Part shown: piece by piece, positions 21,546-32,200 of the stretch
How positions within the stretch are numbered: the stretch's first letter is position 1
How the letters are laid out: each line of letters opens with the position of its first letter
Assembly (NCBI RefSeq): GCF_039555335.1
Contig: NC_092637.1
Coordinates: 44,533,613-44,597,612, forward strand
Reading direction: 5' to 3'
Source: Amphiura filiformis
Lineage: Eukaryota > Echinodermata > Ophiuroidea > Amphilepidida > Amphiuridae
DNA length: 64,000 nucleotides
Translations under genes and position numbers: made by a program
The notes under the pieces: model-generated
The model's input: the letters and a program-made list of their open reading frames with translations, nothing else
Told to the model about the DNA's origin: nothing
Database searches by the model: none

Positions 21546-22800
21546 GTAGGCCAGACAGATTGTTGTTTAAATGCAAGAAAGTCATTTGTATCCAGGTCCA
21601 GGTGTAGGGTCTGGATGGTCGGTCAGGGTAGTATCCTGGGCAAATGTGGATTGCTGGAGCTTTGCCTTGGGGCATGTGACTGGTTAGGAACTTGGCGAGA
21701 ACAACTTTATTTTGGACCATGTCACCCAACACCCTGATCAGCCTAGGGGCCCTACCAGGTCGCTGATGATTAGGGTAATATCCTGGGCACATGCAGATCG
21801 CTGGAGCTTTACCCCTGGATGGGGTCTGGTTAGGAACTGGGCGAGAGAACGAAGTCCTTCATGTTATTGTCACCCAACGCCCTGATAAGGGTAGGAGCCC
21901 TACCAGGTCCCTGATCAGGGTTGGGATTCTCTGGCATACACTCTGTCTGCTGCCCGCCTTTTCCCTGTGGCAGGTTTTACTGTATACATATATTTTTACT
22001 GTTCTTTTTGTTTGCCATATCTTGTGTACTTCATGTTGGACTTTCACAAAAGGTCCACTTTTTTCTGTAAAATGGTTTAAAATTTTCTTCAAAAGGAGAG
22101 TGTGACTGGAAATAATTATAGCAAAAATTGCAGGATTTTGTATGAAATAGGTTACAAACCGTGTGACCTGCTTCTAGTGGAATTAGACAAGTACTTGTGT
22201 TGAATGGTGATGCTTGTCCAGTGGGGGCTCGTGCACAAGACAGCCCTCGAATTAACCCACGGCACCCATAGCATTTTGCCGTGGGTGCCCAACCCCACTG
22301 CCGTAATGCCCTCAAAATATGTCCTTTACCCAAGGCAGTCACTTGCTGTGCCCTCTAATGAAGTTGCCGTCGGTGCCCCAGCCCTGCCCCTTCATTATAA
22401 AATCATATATGTTTGTGTGTGGTTTTTTTTTCACTTTTGAGAAATTGCCTTGGTGCCCTTCTCAAATTTTCAACAGTTGCCATGATGCCCTCTTGAAATA
22501 TTACAAACTGCTGTGCTGCCTTGCCTTTTCAGTGAAAATCCAAGGCAATTATCAACTTGCCCTAAAAAAGTTGCCGTGCCCCTTCAGATCCTTAATTCGA
22601 GGGCTGGCACTAGACAGTCCCCAGTTACATGGGCATGGAGCATGAGCATGGATTTGTCTAATGTCTATCTGAACAAGTCATATCCAGTTCTTAATTTTAC
22701 TATAATTAAGAACTCTCACCACCATGTAGTCTTGAGCTATTAACCCGCATAGGGCTATTCTCACTCACCATTTCTTCCTTCATTCTTTCCTATTTTTCAG
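21546..22800 (+). other. Intron of gene B
   Basis: GT at 21546 and AG at 22800, phase 1. It contains two copies of a roughly 140-bp direct repeat (about 21615-21760 and 21760-21925; shared words include ATCCTGGGCA, GCTGGAGCTTT, TGGTTAGGAACT and CCCTACCAGGTC) and a hAT-type MITE at 22241-22606. It is about half the length of gene A's intron. Confidence 0.75.
22241..22606. mobile_element. hAT-type MITE, TGCC-interior variant
   Basis: The ends CAGCCCTCGAATTAA and TTAATTCGAGGGCTG are perfect inverted complements, flanked by GCACAAGA (22233-22240) and GCACTAGA (22607-22614), an 8-bp duplication with one mismatch. The interior repeats TTGCCGTGGGTGCCC-like words many times. The terminal core TCGAA(T)TAA resembles the TCGAAATAA core of the elements at 14267 and 16715. 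The element is absent from gene A's intron. Confidence 0.85.
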
Positions 22801-24158
22801 CTGCATCCAAGTATATCAAGTGGCACATGGTGAGCTGTTCCTTCTGTGAGGGTGCCCTAACCAGATGGCAGGATCATACCAAGAACCAACACCAGGCAGA
22901 TTGTTCCTCATTCAACAAGGTGGACGCTTGGAGTCAATATGAAGGAGATCTGAAAGAACTGTCTACAACAGAGACAGAGAGGTCAACTTTAGGTCAGAGG
23001 TCAACTGCGGGTCATAAGATGAAGATGGTAGATGCATGGACTCAGTGTGATGGTGAGAAGACAGAAAAGACACCTGTTGTCAAAGAATGTCCAGAATTAT
23101 TGATTGACAATGGGTTAATCAGAGAAATGAATGGATCAAATTGTAGCAATGAAGAGTCTATGGATAAAGAAGAGGCAAGTTTATCCAGGAACAAAGGGAC
23201 ATTGTCAGAAGAGAACAAGACAACACAGACCTCCAATGATGGTCAAAGTATTGGGAACACTAAAGCAGATGCTGGGAAAGGTCATGTATCTGAGAGAAAT
23301 CCAAACATCTCTTGTAAACGGAAGCAGTTCGATAACATCAGAAATTACATGTATCGATGTCGAAGTCCTTTCTGCTCCATGACATTCTTCCGGAAGAGTA
23401 GCTTGCTCCATCACGAGAAAACACACCATGACAAGAATGTGTTTGAATGTGGTCATTGCAAGAAAACTTTCCAGAAGAAAGTCTTGTATCAGCGTCACAT
23501 GTTAGTACACACGCAAGCTCAACGAAAAAGTTATATGAATGCGGGGGCGTTGTTGATACACAACAGGAGTAAACGTCCGGAAGATGTGGCGAAGAAACAG
23601 AAAAGTGGACAAAGTAATGATAGTGGTGGGGTAGGTGCAAGTAAGAGCAATCTTGAGATGTTTCGTGAATTAACTGATGACACTGTGGTATTCAGACTCG
23701 AGGAAGTTAAGAATGCGGAAATGCAAACCGAAAATCCCTCAAGGAAAGGTAAAAAGAGCCAAAAGAGGTGGACGGGTAATTGGAATTGCAACGTTTGCAG
23801 TAAATCTTTTCAAGCGCCAAGCCACCTTAAGCGTCACAAGTTAACGCATACTCGGATACAGGCGTGTAAATTGTGCAATAAAGTTTATAAGAATATGCAA
23901 GGGTTGATACGGCACATATCGATAGCGCACCCTGATGCGGACCAAAATGTCAACAAAGATAAAGTTGGGGAGAGACAGAACCGCAGCGGTGATGACCTGC
24001 TTGAGGTGCCAGTTCCCGAATGCGAAGTGAAAATTGAGAGGTTATCAACGGATGATTTGGGTGTGTTGAAAATGGAGGAATTTGGGGATGAGGATGCAAA
24101 TCAAACGGGATGCGGCAAAGACAGATGTAGATTATGTTGTCAAGATAAGTCAGATTAA
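22801..24158 (+). CDS. Poly-C2H2 zinc-finger protein, gene B, exon 2, N-terminal frame
   Basis: Begins after TATTTTTCAG with the split codon G|CT and continues AASKYIKWHMVSCSFC, a degenerate C2H2 finger. Two fingers (CRSPFC and FECGHC) and two more (WNCNVC and ACKLCNKVYKN) follow, as in gene A, then the linker with VKIE and LKME sites. A two-base deletion relative to gene A at 24101-24110 (AATCAAACGGGATG versus AATCGAAACGGGGATG) throws the frame, and translation stops at 24158. The predicted product is about 616 residues, with five of the fingers and none of the modular array. Truncation, or an assembly indel, are both possible. Confidence 0.8.
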
Positions 24159-26265
24159 AAGTCAGGAAATGATGAAAGGAGATGAAAGTGAGACTGAAGG
24201 AAGGAAGGTAAGACCTAGGAGGAAGCGAAAACAAATTGTGACTCCAGAAGTTATTGACATAAAAGAAGAATATGTTGACAAATCCGTTTACGAATCCGAA
24301 AGGGATGCCGAAGAGGAGGAGGAGGAGTATGTACCAACACGAAGCAAAAGGAGAAGGAAGACATTTGGGGAAAAGAAGAATTTGAAAGGACAAGTTTACA
24401 AATGTGAAGAGTGCGATAAAACGTTTCCATTTAAAAGTTTCTACAAACAACACATGTGGATTCATTCAGACAATAAAGTGTGCGAAATTTGCAACAAAGT
24501 GTGCAAAAATAAACTGAGTTTGCTGAGACATCTACGGTCGGCTCACGAGACGGAGGTGTTAAAGTATCGGTGCGGGAATAACGATTGCAACCAATCATTT
24601 CTATGTTTGAAAGATCGAAAACAGCATGAGATAGAAGCTCATGATGTCGCGAAAGAAATTTACACATGTGAAGAATGCGATAAAACGTTTCCGTTTAAAA
24701 GTTTCTACAAACAACACATGTGGATTCATTCAGACAATAAAGTGTGCGAAATTTGCAACAAAGTGTGCAAAAATAAACTGAGTTTGCTGAGACATCTACG
24801 GTCGGCTCACGAGACGGAGGTGTTAAAGTATCGGTGCGGGAATAACGATTGCAACAAGTCATTTCTATATTTGAAAGATCAAAAACAGCATGAGATAGAA
24901 GCTCATGATGTCGCGAAAGAAATTTACACATGTGAAGAGTGTGATAAAACGTTTCCGTTTAAAAGTGTTTACGAACGACATATTCTGATTCATTCGGATG
25001 ATAACATTTGCGATATTTGCAAAAAAGTGTGCAAGAATAACCTTAGTCTGCAGAGACATAAAAAGATTGTTCATGTTGGGAAAGGTGGTGACAGGGCCAA
25101 GGATGTACCCCTGAGGTACCCCTGTAGGAGTATCAATTGCGACAAATCATTTGTATATTTACGAGATCGAGCCAAGCATGAAAAGGAAGTTCACGATGGC
25201 ACTGCATTGCAATGTCAAGTTTGTTTTCAAACGTTCAGCCTCAAGTGCCTTTATGATCGACACATGCTAACTCATACAGGAAGACAAAAATGTGATGTTT
25301 GTGACAAAGTTTGCAAGAATGTATTAAACCTTCAGAAACACAAGAAAATGCACACGCAAGGCAAAGCAATGTGCCAATACTGCGGGAAAACATTTAATGA
25401 GAGAAGCCGGCTTCTTGAACACGAATCATTGCATGTGAACGGGAAGCAATTTGAATGTAAAATTTGTAAAAAACGTCTAGTCAGCCAGTCTTATTTGAAA
25501 GTACACATGCAGCACCATACGGGATATAAATTTGTCTGTATGCACTGTGGGAAAGGCTGCCTAACTAAGCCGATTCTGCAGGAACATGAAGCGATTCACA
25601 CTGGGGAAAAGCCGAACAAATGTCCCGAATGCGATGAATGTTTTCGCACGAATCAACAGTTGCGCAACCACAGGTTGTTTCACCAAGATATGCGATTCCA
25701 ATGCGATATTTGCTGCAAAAAATTCCGTTGGAAATGCGATCTGAACTCTCACACCCAAGTACACATGGGTCAGCGTAAATATAAATGTGACATGTGCGAT
25801 AAAAAATTTAACAACCAAAGTAACATGAGGGCGCATAAAAAGCAAGTTCACTTTGGTATCAAACGCACTGGTCACAGTAAAATTGGACGACCACATAGGA
25901 CACTTTTACACAGACCCGACAGTGATGCTGTACCTGCTAAAGTCATGAAGGCAAGCAAAAAGCGTACAGCCAGATATGACACTGAATCTCCGAGTACCAC
26001 AAATGAAGCCCAAGTTACTTCTAACAAAAAACTCTTACACAGACCTTACAGTGATGCTTTTGCTGTTAATTTTAATGAGGCCCAAGCTGCATCATCGTCA
26101 GGTGTGCACCATCCTGCATTGAGGCAGTATGCTTCTTCAGCAGAGAAGGCCCAACAGCAGGAGCCATCAGGCAGCAGGAGTTACCAGTATAGCGTCATCA
26201 GACCGGATCATAGCGAGTTCTTTTCTATGGTTGACACGCTCATTCAATTTCCTAAAGACAATTAA
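24104..26265 (+). CDS. Poly-C2H2 zinc-finger protein, gene B, exon 2, main finger array (shifted frame)
   Basis: Open frame of about 720 codons in another phase from the upstream part. It starts with the acidic/basic linker (RPRRKRK, IKEE and TRSKRRRK), then three three-finger modules (nine fingers), then eight C-terminal fingers, including TGEKPNKCPEC, and a finger-free tail ending FFSMVDTLIQFPKDN before TAA. The first ATG in this frame (24082) lies just upstream of the indel. AATTAAAG overlaps the stop and could act as a poly(A) signal. Gene A has four modules where this copy has three, two of them near-identical. If the indel is real the array needs its own start; if it is an assembly error, genes A and B would be similar full-length proteins. 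Confidence 0.8.
24394..24921 (+). repeat. 264-bp tandem duplication of a three-finger module
   Basis: Two consecutive 264-bp copies (88 codons, three fingers each) differ at only a handful of sites, with an identical run of roughly 160 bases from TTTAAAAGTTTCTACAAAC to CGATTGCAAC. The modules in gene A are visibly more divergent from each other, so this is a recent unequal exchange or conversion in gene B. Confidence 0.9.
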
Positions 26266-26354
26266 AGCATTATTGTATGATTCACTCTTAACAACTAACA
26301 ACTCCTTCTCATTGGTGAAATTAATATACTATTTATTGAAGACATGACCTTAAT

Positions 26355-26799
26355 ACAGGGGGGGGGGGGGCTCTTGGAAGTGACAGGGATATGTAGACAG
26401 CAGTTTAAAACTAGGGGTCTTTCGAAAAAGGGGGGGTCTTTCAGTGAGAAGATCCCAAAAAGGGGGGTCTTTCTGTGAGACTGGAAAATCTGACCAAAAA
26501 AGGGGGTCATTCAGTGAGACTGGGAAAAATTTTGGGTCATGAATACTCATGATGTATAACAGTTGATTCAAAATTTTGAAAAATAATGAAAAAATGGGGT
26601 CATGCAGTGAGAGATCAGAAATTTCCCAAAATTTTTGAAAAATGTGGGTCTTTTGGTGACAGGAAAACAAAAAAGGGGGTCATTGGGCGAGAGGGAGTTC
26701 AGTAATACAAAAAGGGGTTCATTGGGTGACAGGGAGTTGAAAAATGGGGGTCAATGTGGCCGCACATCCCCGTCATCCATTTTTCATGAGTGCCCCTGG
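26355..26799. mobile_element. hAT-like insertion in the 3' flank of gene B, 8-bp duplication
   Basis: A perfect ACCTTAAT flanks it (26347-26354 and 26800-26807), with ends ACAGGGGG and TGCCCCTGG. The interior repeats GGGGGTCTTTCAGTGAGA and GGGGTCATTGGGTGACAGGG. The same place in arm A (about 5116-5145) is uninterrupted, so the insertion happened after the duplication. A degenerate relative lies at 1890-2198. Confidence 0.85.
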
Positions 26800-27320
26800 A
26801 CCTTAATCTCCCACCATACAGGGGGGTGTAGATTTCAAATGAAGTCACCCATTCAGGTAACTCCATTTGAAATTGACTCCCTGTGTGGAAGTTATTTAAG
26901 GTCATGTCTTCCATAGGGAGTAATGGATTTCAACTTGAATAGTCCATGATTTTGTTCTAAAATTTCTTTTCTGTGAAAGATTTTCACAAGATTTTGATGT
27001 GCATTGTTGTCGTAAAATACCACTTGAAAAACAAAGCATGATGTGCTCTAATTTCGATAATATCAAAGATTTAAGTTGTATTTCCCTTAATATCCAGAAG
27101 TATATTTGCCGATAGAAATCTGTTTGTAATTTGACTTGCAGTTTTGTCAGAAATGTTACAATATGTGACCTGCTCCCACAAAATTGGTGTAAATTTGCAA
27201 GTTGGGAGTTTCGAGATGTTCCAAATGTTGAGTTGATGTAATTGCTTGAAGACACCTATTGGCAGTGTGGTACATGCATCCTTTATGAATAGGGACAGAA
27301 TTGAATACATGTACAAAGTA

Positions 27321-27376
27321 TAAGGGTGTGAGTGAGTCCCGGGAATTTGAGTCCCGCCCGAGAATCCTATTACCTA

Positions 27377-27407
<31 letters not shown>

Positions 27408-27634
27408 TTTTTTTTTTTGGTTTTGTAGTGTCTCTGGACCTAGACCTAAATGCTAGGATCATTCATGGTTGACCTAAAAAAAAATTGAATTTTGCACATT
27501 GTTTTGTGTTTTTAATATGAAAATTGATACATAGTTTTCATGTCATACTCTATTAATGCATTGAATACCCGGTTACCCGCCCGAAAAATCCGCCGGGTAC
27601 CCGGGCACAAAATTACCCGAAAATCACACCCCTA
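27321..27634. mobile_element. hAT-like MITE with GGGTGTGA ends
   Basis: The ends TAAGGGTGTGA and TCACACCCCTA are inverted, flanked by ACAAAGTA and CCAAAGTA (7 of 8 match). The interior contains a long poly-T tract (27379-27419) and GGGTACCCGG-type words. Confidence 0.7.
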
Positions 27635-27733
27635 CCAAAGTACAGCATATTATGTCCCTATTCACAAAGGACATACCACTGACTATACCATGTATACAGG
27701 GACATGTCTTCAAACAAACAACAGCAACTCAAC

Positions 27734-28112
27734 AATTCTCGCGTTTCACAATACGATGCGCCTCCAGCGGTCGCTGGGTCGAGGTCAAAATACGCAGTGC
27801 ATCATGGGATAATGAGTCGACATCCAAAGCCTGTGTTATAAGAATACAATACAATGCCTCATTGTTGGTTTAAATGTCATTATGATGTTACATGCGAATG
27901 CACACTAAAACAACAATTTACAACTATAGTAGATCCATTTTCTATCTATTGATCACAGGGAATCCTTCGTGGAGCTGTTTTCAACATATTTATTATCACA
28001 CTCGCGTGAAAATTCAATAGCAGCTAGAACAGCGATGTCGACTCTGGAGTCGAAAATTTGACTGCCAAAAGCAACCGCTGGCGGCGCATCGTATTGTGAA
28101 ACGCAAGAATTG
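27734..28112. mobile_element. TIR element with AATTCTCGCGTTTCACAATA ends
   Basis: AATTCTCGCGTTTCACAATA, then CGATGCGCC, at the left and GGCGCATCGTATTGTGAAAC, then GCAAGAATT, at the right are nearly perfect inverted complements of about 30 bases. The interior holds further inverted words (AGCGGTCGCTGG and ATGTCGACTC). It interrupts the palindromic unit, and arm A has the empty site. Confidence 0.8.
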
Positions 28113-28172
28113 GAAGGTCTTGAAACCACCAACGTGCAACTTTATGCTCATTTCGTAAGAACAGGTCATCAC

Positions 28173-28431
28173 ATATGTGACACGATCAAGGGAAATGAGT
28201 CGGATGTCGCTAATATTGATTTTGAGATATTGGCAAAGAAAGTGTTAAAATTCTTTTGTTTTATATTGTTTTCAGCGATTGATAAATTGATGTAACTTTG
28301 CAAAGAAAAGTCGTAGTAACATGGGGTTTTCAGTTTCTGAAAGCTCTAATTGTCCTCTTTAGAAACATATGTAAACCTCATTTTCGACCAGGGTCGACAT
28401 GCGACTCATTCCCCTTGATCATGTCACATAT
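28173..28431. mobile_element. MITE with ATATGTGACACGATCAAGGG ends, copy 2
   Basis: Near-identical to 19770-20021 over its whole length and with the same 29-bp inverted ends. It lies two bases from the foldback at 28434. Confidence 0.8.
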
Positions 28432-28433
28432 CG

Positions 28434-28707
28434 TCAGCCTGCTACGCTAATTGCCTAAGTCATTTTTACATGTTTCTCATTTGCAATTTCTGAGTAGTAA
28501 TCCCGGGGTAATAATAAACCCATAATTAATCAAATTTCCAGCTGCAGTCTTCATTAACTTGTGGAATACATCAAAAGAGATGTATTCCACAAGTTAATGA
28601 AAAATGCGGCTGGAAATTTGATTAATTATGGGTTTATTACTCAGAAAATCAAAATTGCAAATGAGAAACATGTAAAAATGACTTAGGCAATTAGCGTAGC
28701 AGGCTGA
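28434..28707. mobile_element. Near-perfect palindromic foldback, about 130-bp arms
   Basis: TCAGCCTGCTACGCTAATTG at one end and CAATTAGCGTAGCAGGCTGA at the other continue as inverted arms almost to the centre (CATCAAAAGAGATG). One arm carries an extra AGTAATCCCGGGGTAAT. Not present in arm A. Confidence 0.85.
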
Positions 28708-28920
28708 TGATATATTACTGTACATTGGTAAGTACGGTATGTAAAGAATTTCTTACACATTACTATTTAGCTAACTACTATCATGTTTTAATGGTTGTGT
28801 ACTTGTGTGTATAGGTGTTGAATAATAAATTGAAAAACAGTAATTTAAAAAGAATATTACTTGCTTTTCCATTTGAGATAAAGAAATTATTTTGAGTCTA
28901 ATGTCACCTGTCAATCAAAC

Positions 28921-29249
28921 TTGGAAATGGTTTGTTTATGATTTGTGTTGATAATTGAAATGTCTGCAATTAGTTTTGCAATTTAAACATCCAAACCATC
29001 TCAAAAGTTAAACCTTAATAACTATAGGAAACTTCCATCCCTAAAGGCGCCATGTCAACAATGCATAATTTATATAAAAGTTGATTTTTGCCTTGGAAAA
29101 GTACAGACCATTATTGGAAAAAATTTTACGATACCTTTTCTCCAATGAAGCTAGCACCAGATGAATCAACCTTGCTTTCACATACTGCTAAACCAATCAC
29201 AGCAGGGCTGTCAACTTTTTGGAATTGTTTGGTGTGAGGCAGAGGCCCT
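28921..29249. other. Unique-looking sequence between arm B and the satellite
   Basis: AT-rich sequence without a recognisable gene or repeat. Confidence 0.5.
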
Positions 29250-32200
29250 TTTGTCAAACCTTTTAGAAAACCCTTCCTATCTACTGAAGATAGCAGACAA
29301 ATAAAAAACATAAATCAATATCCTCCAATAACTTGAATTCACACATTTTTGTCAAACCTTTTAGAAAACCCTTGCTATCTACTGAAGATAGCAGACAAAT
29401 AAAAAACATAAATCAGTAGCCTCCAATAACTTGAATTCACACTTGGGAAACCCCTTGCTATCTACTGAAGATAGCAGACAAATAAAAAACATAAATCAAT
29501 ATCCTCCAGTAACTTGAATTCACACATTCACATCTATCGTCAAATCTTTTGGAAAACCCCTTGCTATCTACTGAAGATAGCAGACAAATAAAAACATAAA
29601 TCAATATCCTCCAACAACTTGAATTCACACATTTTTGTCAAACCTTTTAGAAAACCCTTGCTATCTACTGAAGATAGCAGACAAATAAAAAAACATAAAT
29701 CAGTAGCCTCCAATAACTTGAATTCACACTTGGGAAACCCCTTGCTATCTACTGAAGATAGCAGACAAATAAAAAACATAAATCAATATCCTCCAGTAAC
29801 TTGAATTCACACATTTTTGTCAAACCTTTTAGAAAACCCCTTGCTGTCTACTGAAGCTAGCAGACAAATAAAAAACATAAATCAGTAGCCTCCAATAACT
29901 TGAATTCACATATTTTGTCAAACTTGGAAACCCCTTGTTATCTACTGAAGATAGCAGACAAATAAAAAACATTTATCAATAGTCTCCAATAACTTGTATT
30001 CACACATTTTATCAAACCTTTTGGAATACCCCTTGCTATCTACTGAAGATAGCAGACAAATAAAAAAAACATAAATTAATATCCTGCAAAGCTTGCATTC
30101 ACACATTTTATCAAACTTGGAAAACCCCGTGCTATCTACTGAAGATAGCAGACAAATAAAAAACATAAATCAATATCCTCCAGTAACTTGAATTCACACA
30201 TTCACATCTATCGTCAAATCTTTTGAAAACCCTTGCTATCTACTGAAGATAGCAGACAAATAAAAACATAAATCAATATCCTCCAACAACTTGAATTCAC
30301 ACATTTTTGTCAAACTTTTAGAAAACCCCTTGCTATCTACTGAAGATAGCAGACAAATAAAAAACATAAATCGGTATCCTCCAATAACTTGCATTCACAC
30401 ATTTTTGTCAAACCTTTTAGAAAACCCCTTGCTATCTACTGAAGATAGCAGACAAATAAAAAAACATAAATCAGTATCCTCCAATAACTTGCATTCACAC
30501 ATTTTTGTCAAACCTTTTAGAAAACCCCTTGCTATCTACTGAAGATATCAGACAAATAAAAAACATTATAAATCAATATCCTCCAATAACTTGCATTCAC
30601 ATCTTTTGTCAAACCTTTTGGAAAACCTCCTTGCTATCTACTGAAGATAGCAGACAAATAAATAAAAAAATCAGTAGCCTCCAACAACTTGCATTCACAC
30701 ATTTTTGTCAAACTTTTTAGACAACCCCTTGCTATCTACTGAAGATAGCAGACAAATAAAAAACATAAATCAATATCCTCCAAGAACTTGCATTCACACA
30801 TTTTTGTCAAACCTTTTAGAAAACCCCTTGCTATCTACTGAAGATATCAGACAAATAAAAAACATAAATCAATATCCTCCAATAACTTGCATTCACATCT
30901 TTTGTCAAACCTTTTGGAAAACCTCTTGCTATCTACTGAAGATAGCAGACAAATAAAAAAACACATCAATATCCTCCAATAACTTGCATTCACATCTTTT
31001 GTCAAACCTTTTGGAAAACCTTGCTGTCTACTGAAGATAGCAGACAAATAAAAAAAAATCAGTAGCCTCCAACAACTTGCATTCACACATTTTTGTCAAA
31101 CCTTTTAGAAAACCCCTTGCTATATACTGAAGATAGCAGACAAATAAAAAACATAAATCAATAACTCAATTCAAACATTTTTGGAAAACCCCTTGCTATG
31201 TACTGAAGATACCAGACAAATAAAAAAACATAAATCAGTAGCCTCCAACAACTTGCATTCACACATTTTTGTCAAACCTTTTGAAAACCTCCTTGCTATC
31301 TACTGAAGATAGCAGACAAATAACAAAACATAAATCAGTAGCCTCCAACAACTTGCATTCACACATTTTTGTCAAACCTTTTGGAAAACCTCCTTGCTAT
31401 CTACTGAAGATAGCAGACAAATAAAAAAACATAAATCAGTAGCCTCCAACAACTTGCATTCACACATTTTTGGAAAACCTTTAGAAAACCCCTTGCTATT
31501 TACTGAAGATAGCAAACAAATAAAAAAACATAAATCAGTAGCCTCCAACAACTTGCATTCACACATTTTTGTCAAACCTTTTGGAAAACCTCCTTGCTAT
31601 CTACTGAAGATAGCAGACAAATAACAAAACATAAATCAGTAGCCTCCAACAACTTGCATTCACACATTTTTGTCAAACCTTTTGGAAAACCTCCTTGCTA
31701 TCTACTGAAGATAGCAGACAAATAAAAAAAAACATAAATCAGTAGCCTCCAACAGCTTGCATTCACACATTTTTGGAAAACCTTTAGAAAACCCCTTGCT
31801 ATTTACTGAAGATAGCAGACAAATAAAAAACATAAATCAGTAGCCTCCAATAACTTGCATTCACACATTTTTGTCCAACCTTTTTAGAAAAGCCCTTGCT
31901 ATCTACTGAAGAGAGCAGACAAATAAAAAAACCATAAATCAATATCCTCCAATAACTTCCATTCACATCTTTTGTCAAACCTTGCTATCTACTGAAGATA
32001 GCAGACAAATAAAAAAAAACATGAATCAATATCCTCCAATAATTTGCATTCACACATTCACACGTTTAGAAAACCCCATTCTATATATCTACCGTACTGA
32101 AGATAGCAGACAAATAAAGAACATAAATCAGTAGTCTCCAATAACTTGCATTCACATCTTTTGTCAAACCTTTTAGAAAACCCCTTGCTATCTACTGAAG

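Larger units (their letters stand above)
27150..28170. repeat. Palindromic repeat unit with two nested insertions
   Basis: The outer ends TATGTGACCTGCTCCCACAA (27163) and CGTAAGAACAGGTCATCACA (28153) are inverted, and the centre TAGGGACA...TGTCCCTATTC is inverted too. Insertions at 27321-27634 and 27734-28112 interrupt it. The arm A counterpart is 4480-4790. Confidence 0.65.
20982..28920 (+). repeat. Right arm of the large inverted segmental duplication
   Basis: Plus-strand counterpart of 2550-12700. The proximal breakpoint falls at the poly-T/(ATT)n tract immediately before the splice acceptor of gene B exon 1; the distal one lies near 28.9 kb. Insertions private to this arm are at 22241, 26355, 27321, 27734, 28173 and 28434. 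Confidence 0.85.
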
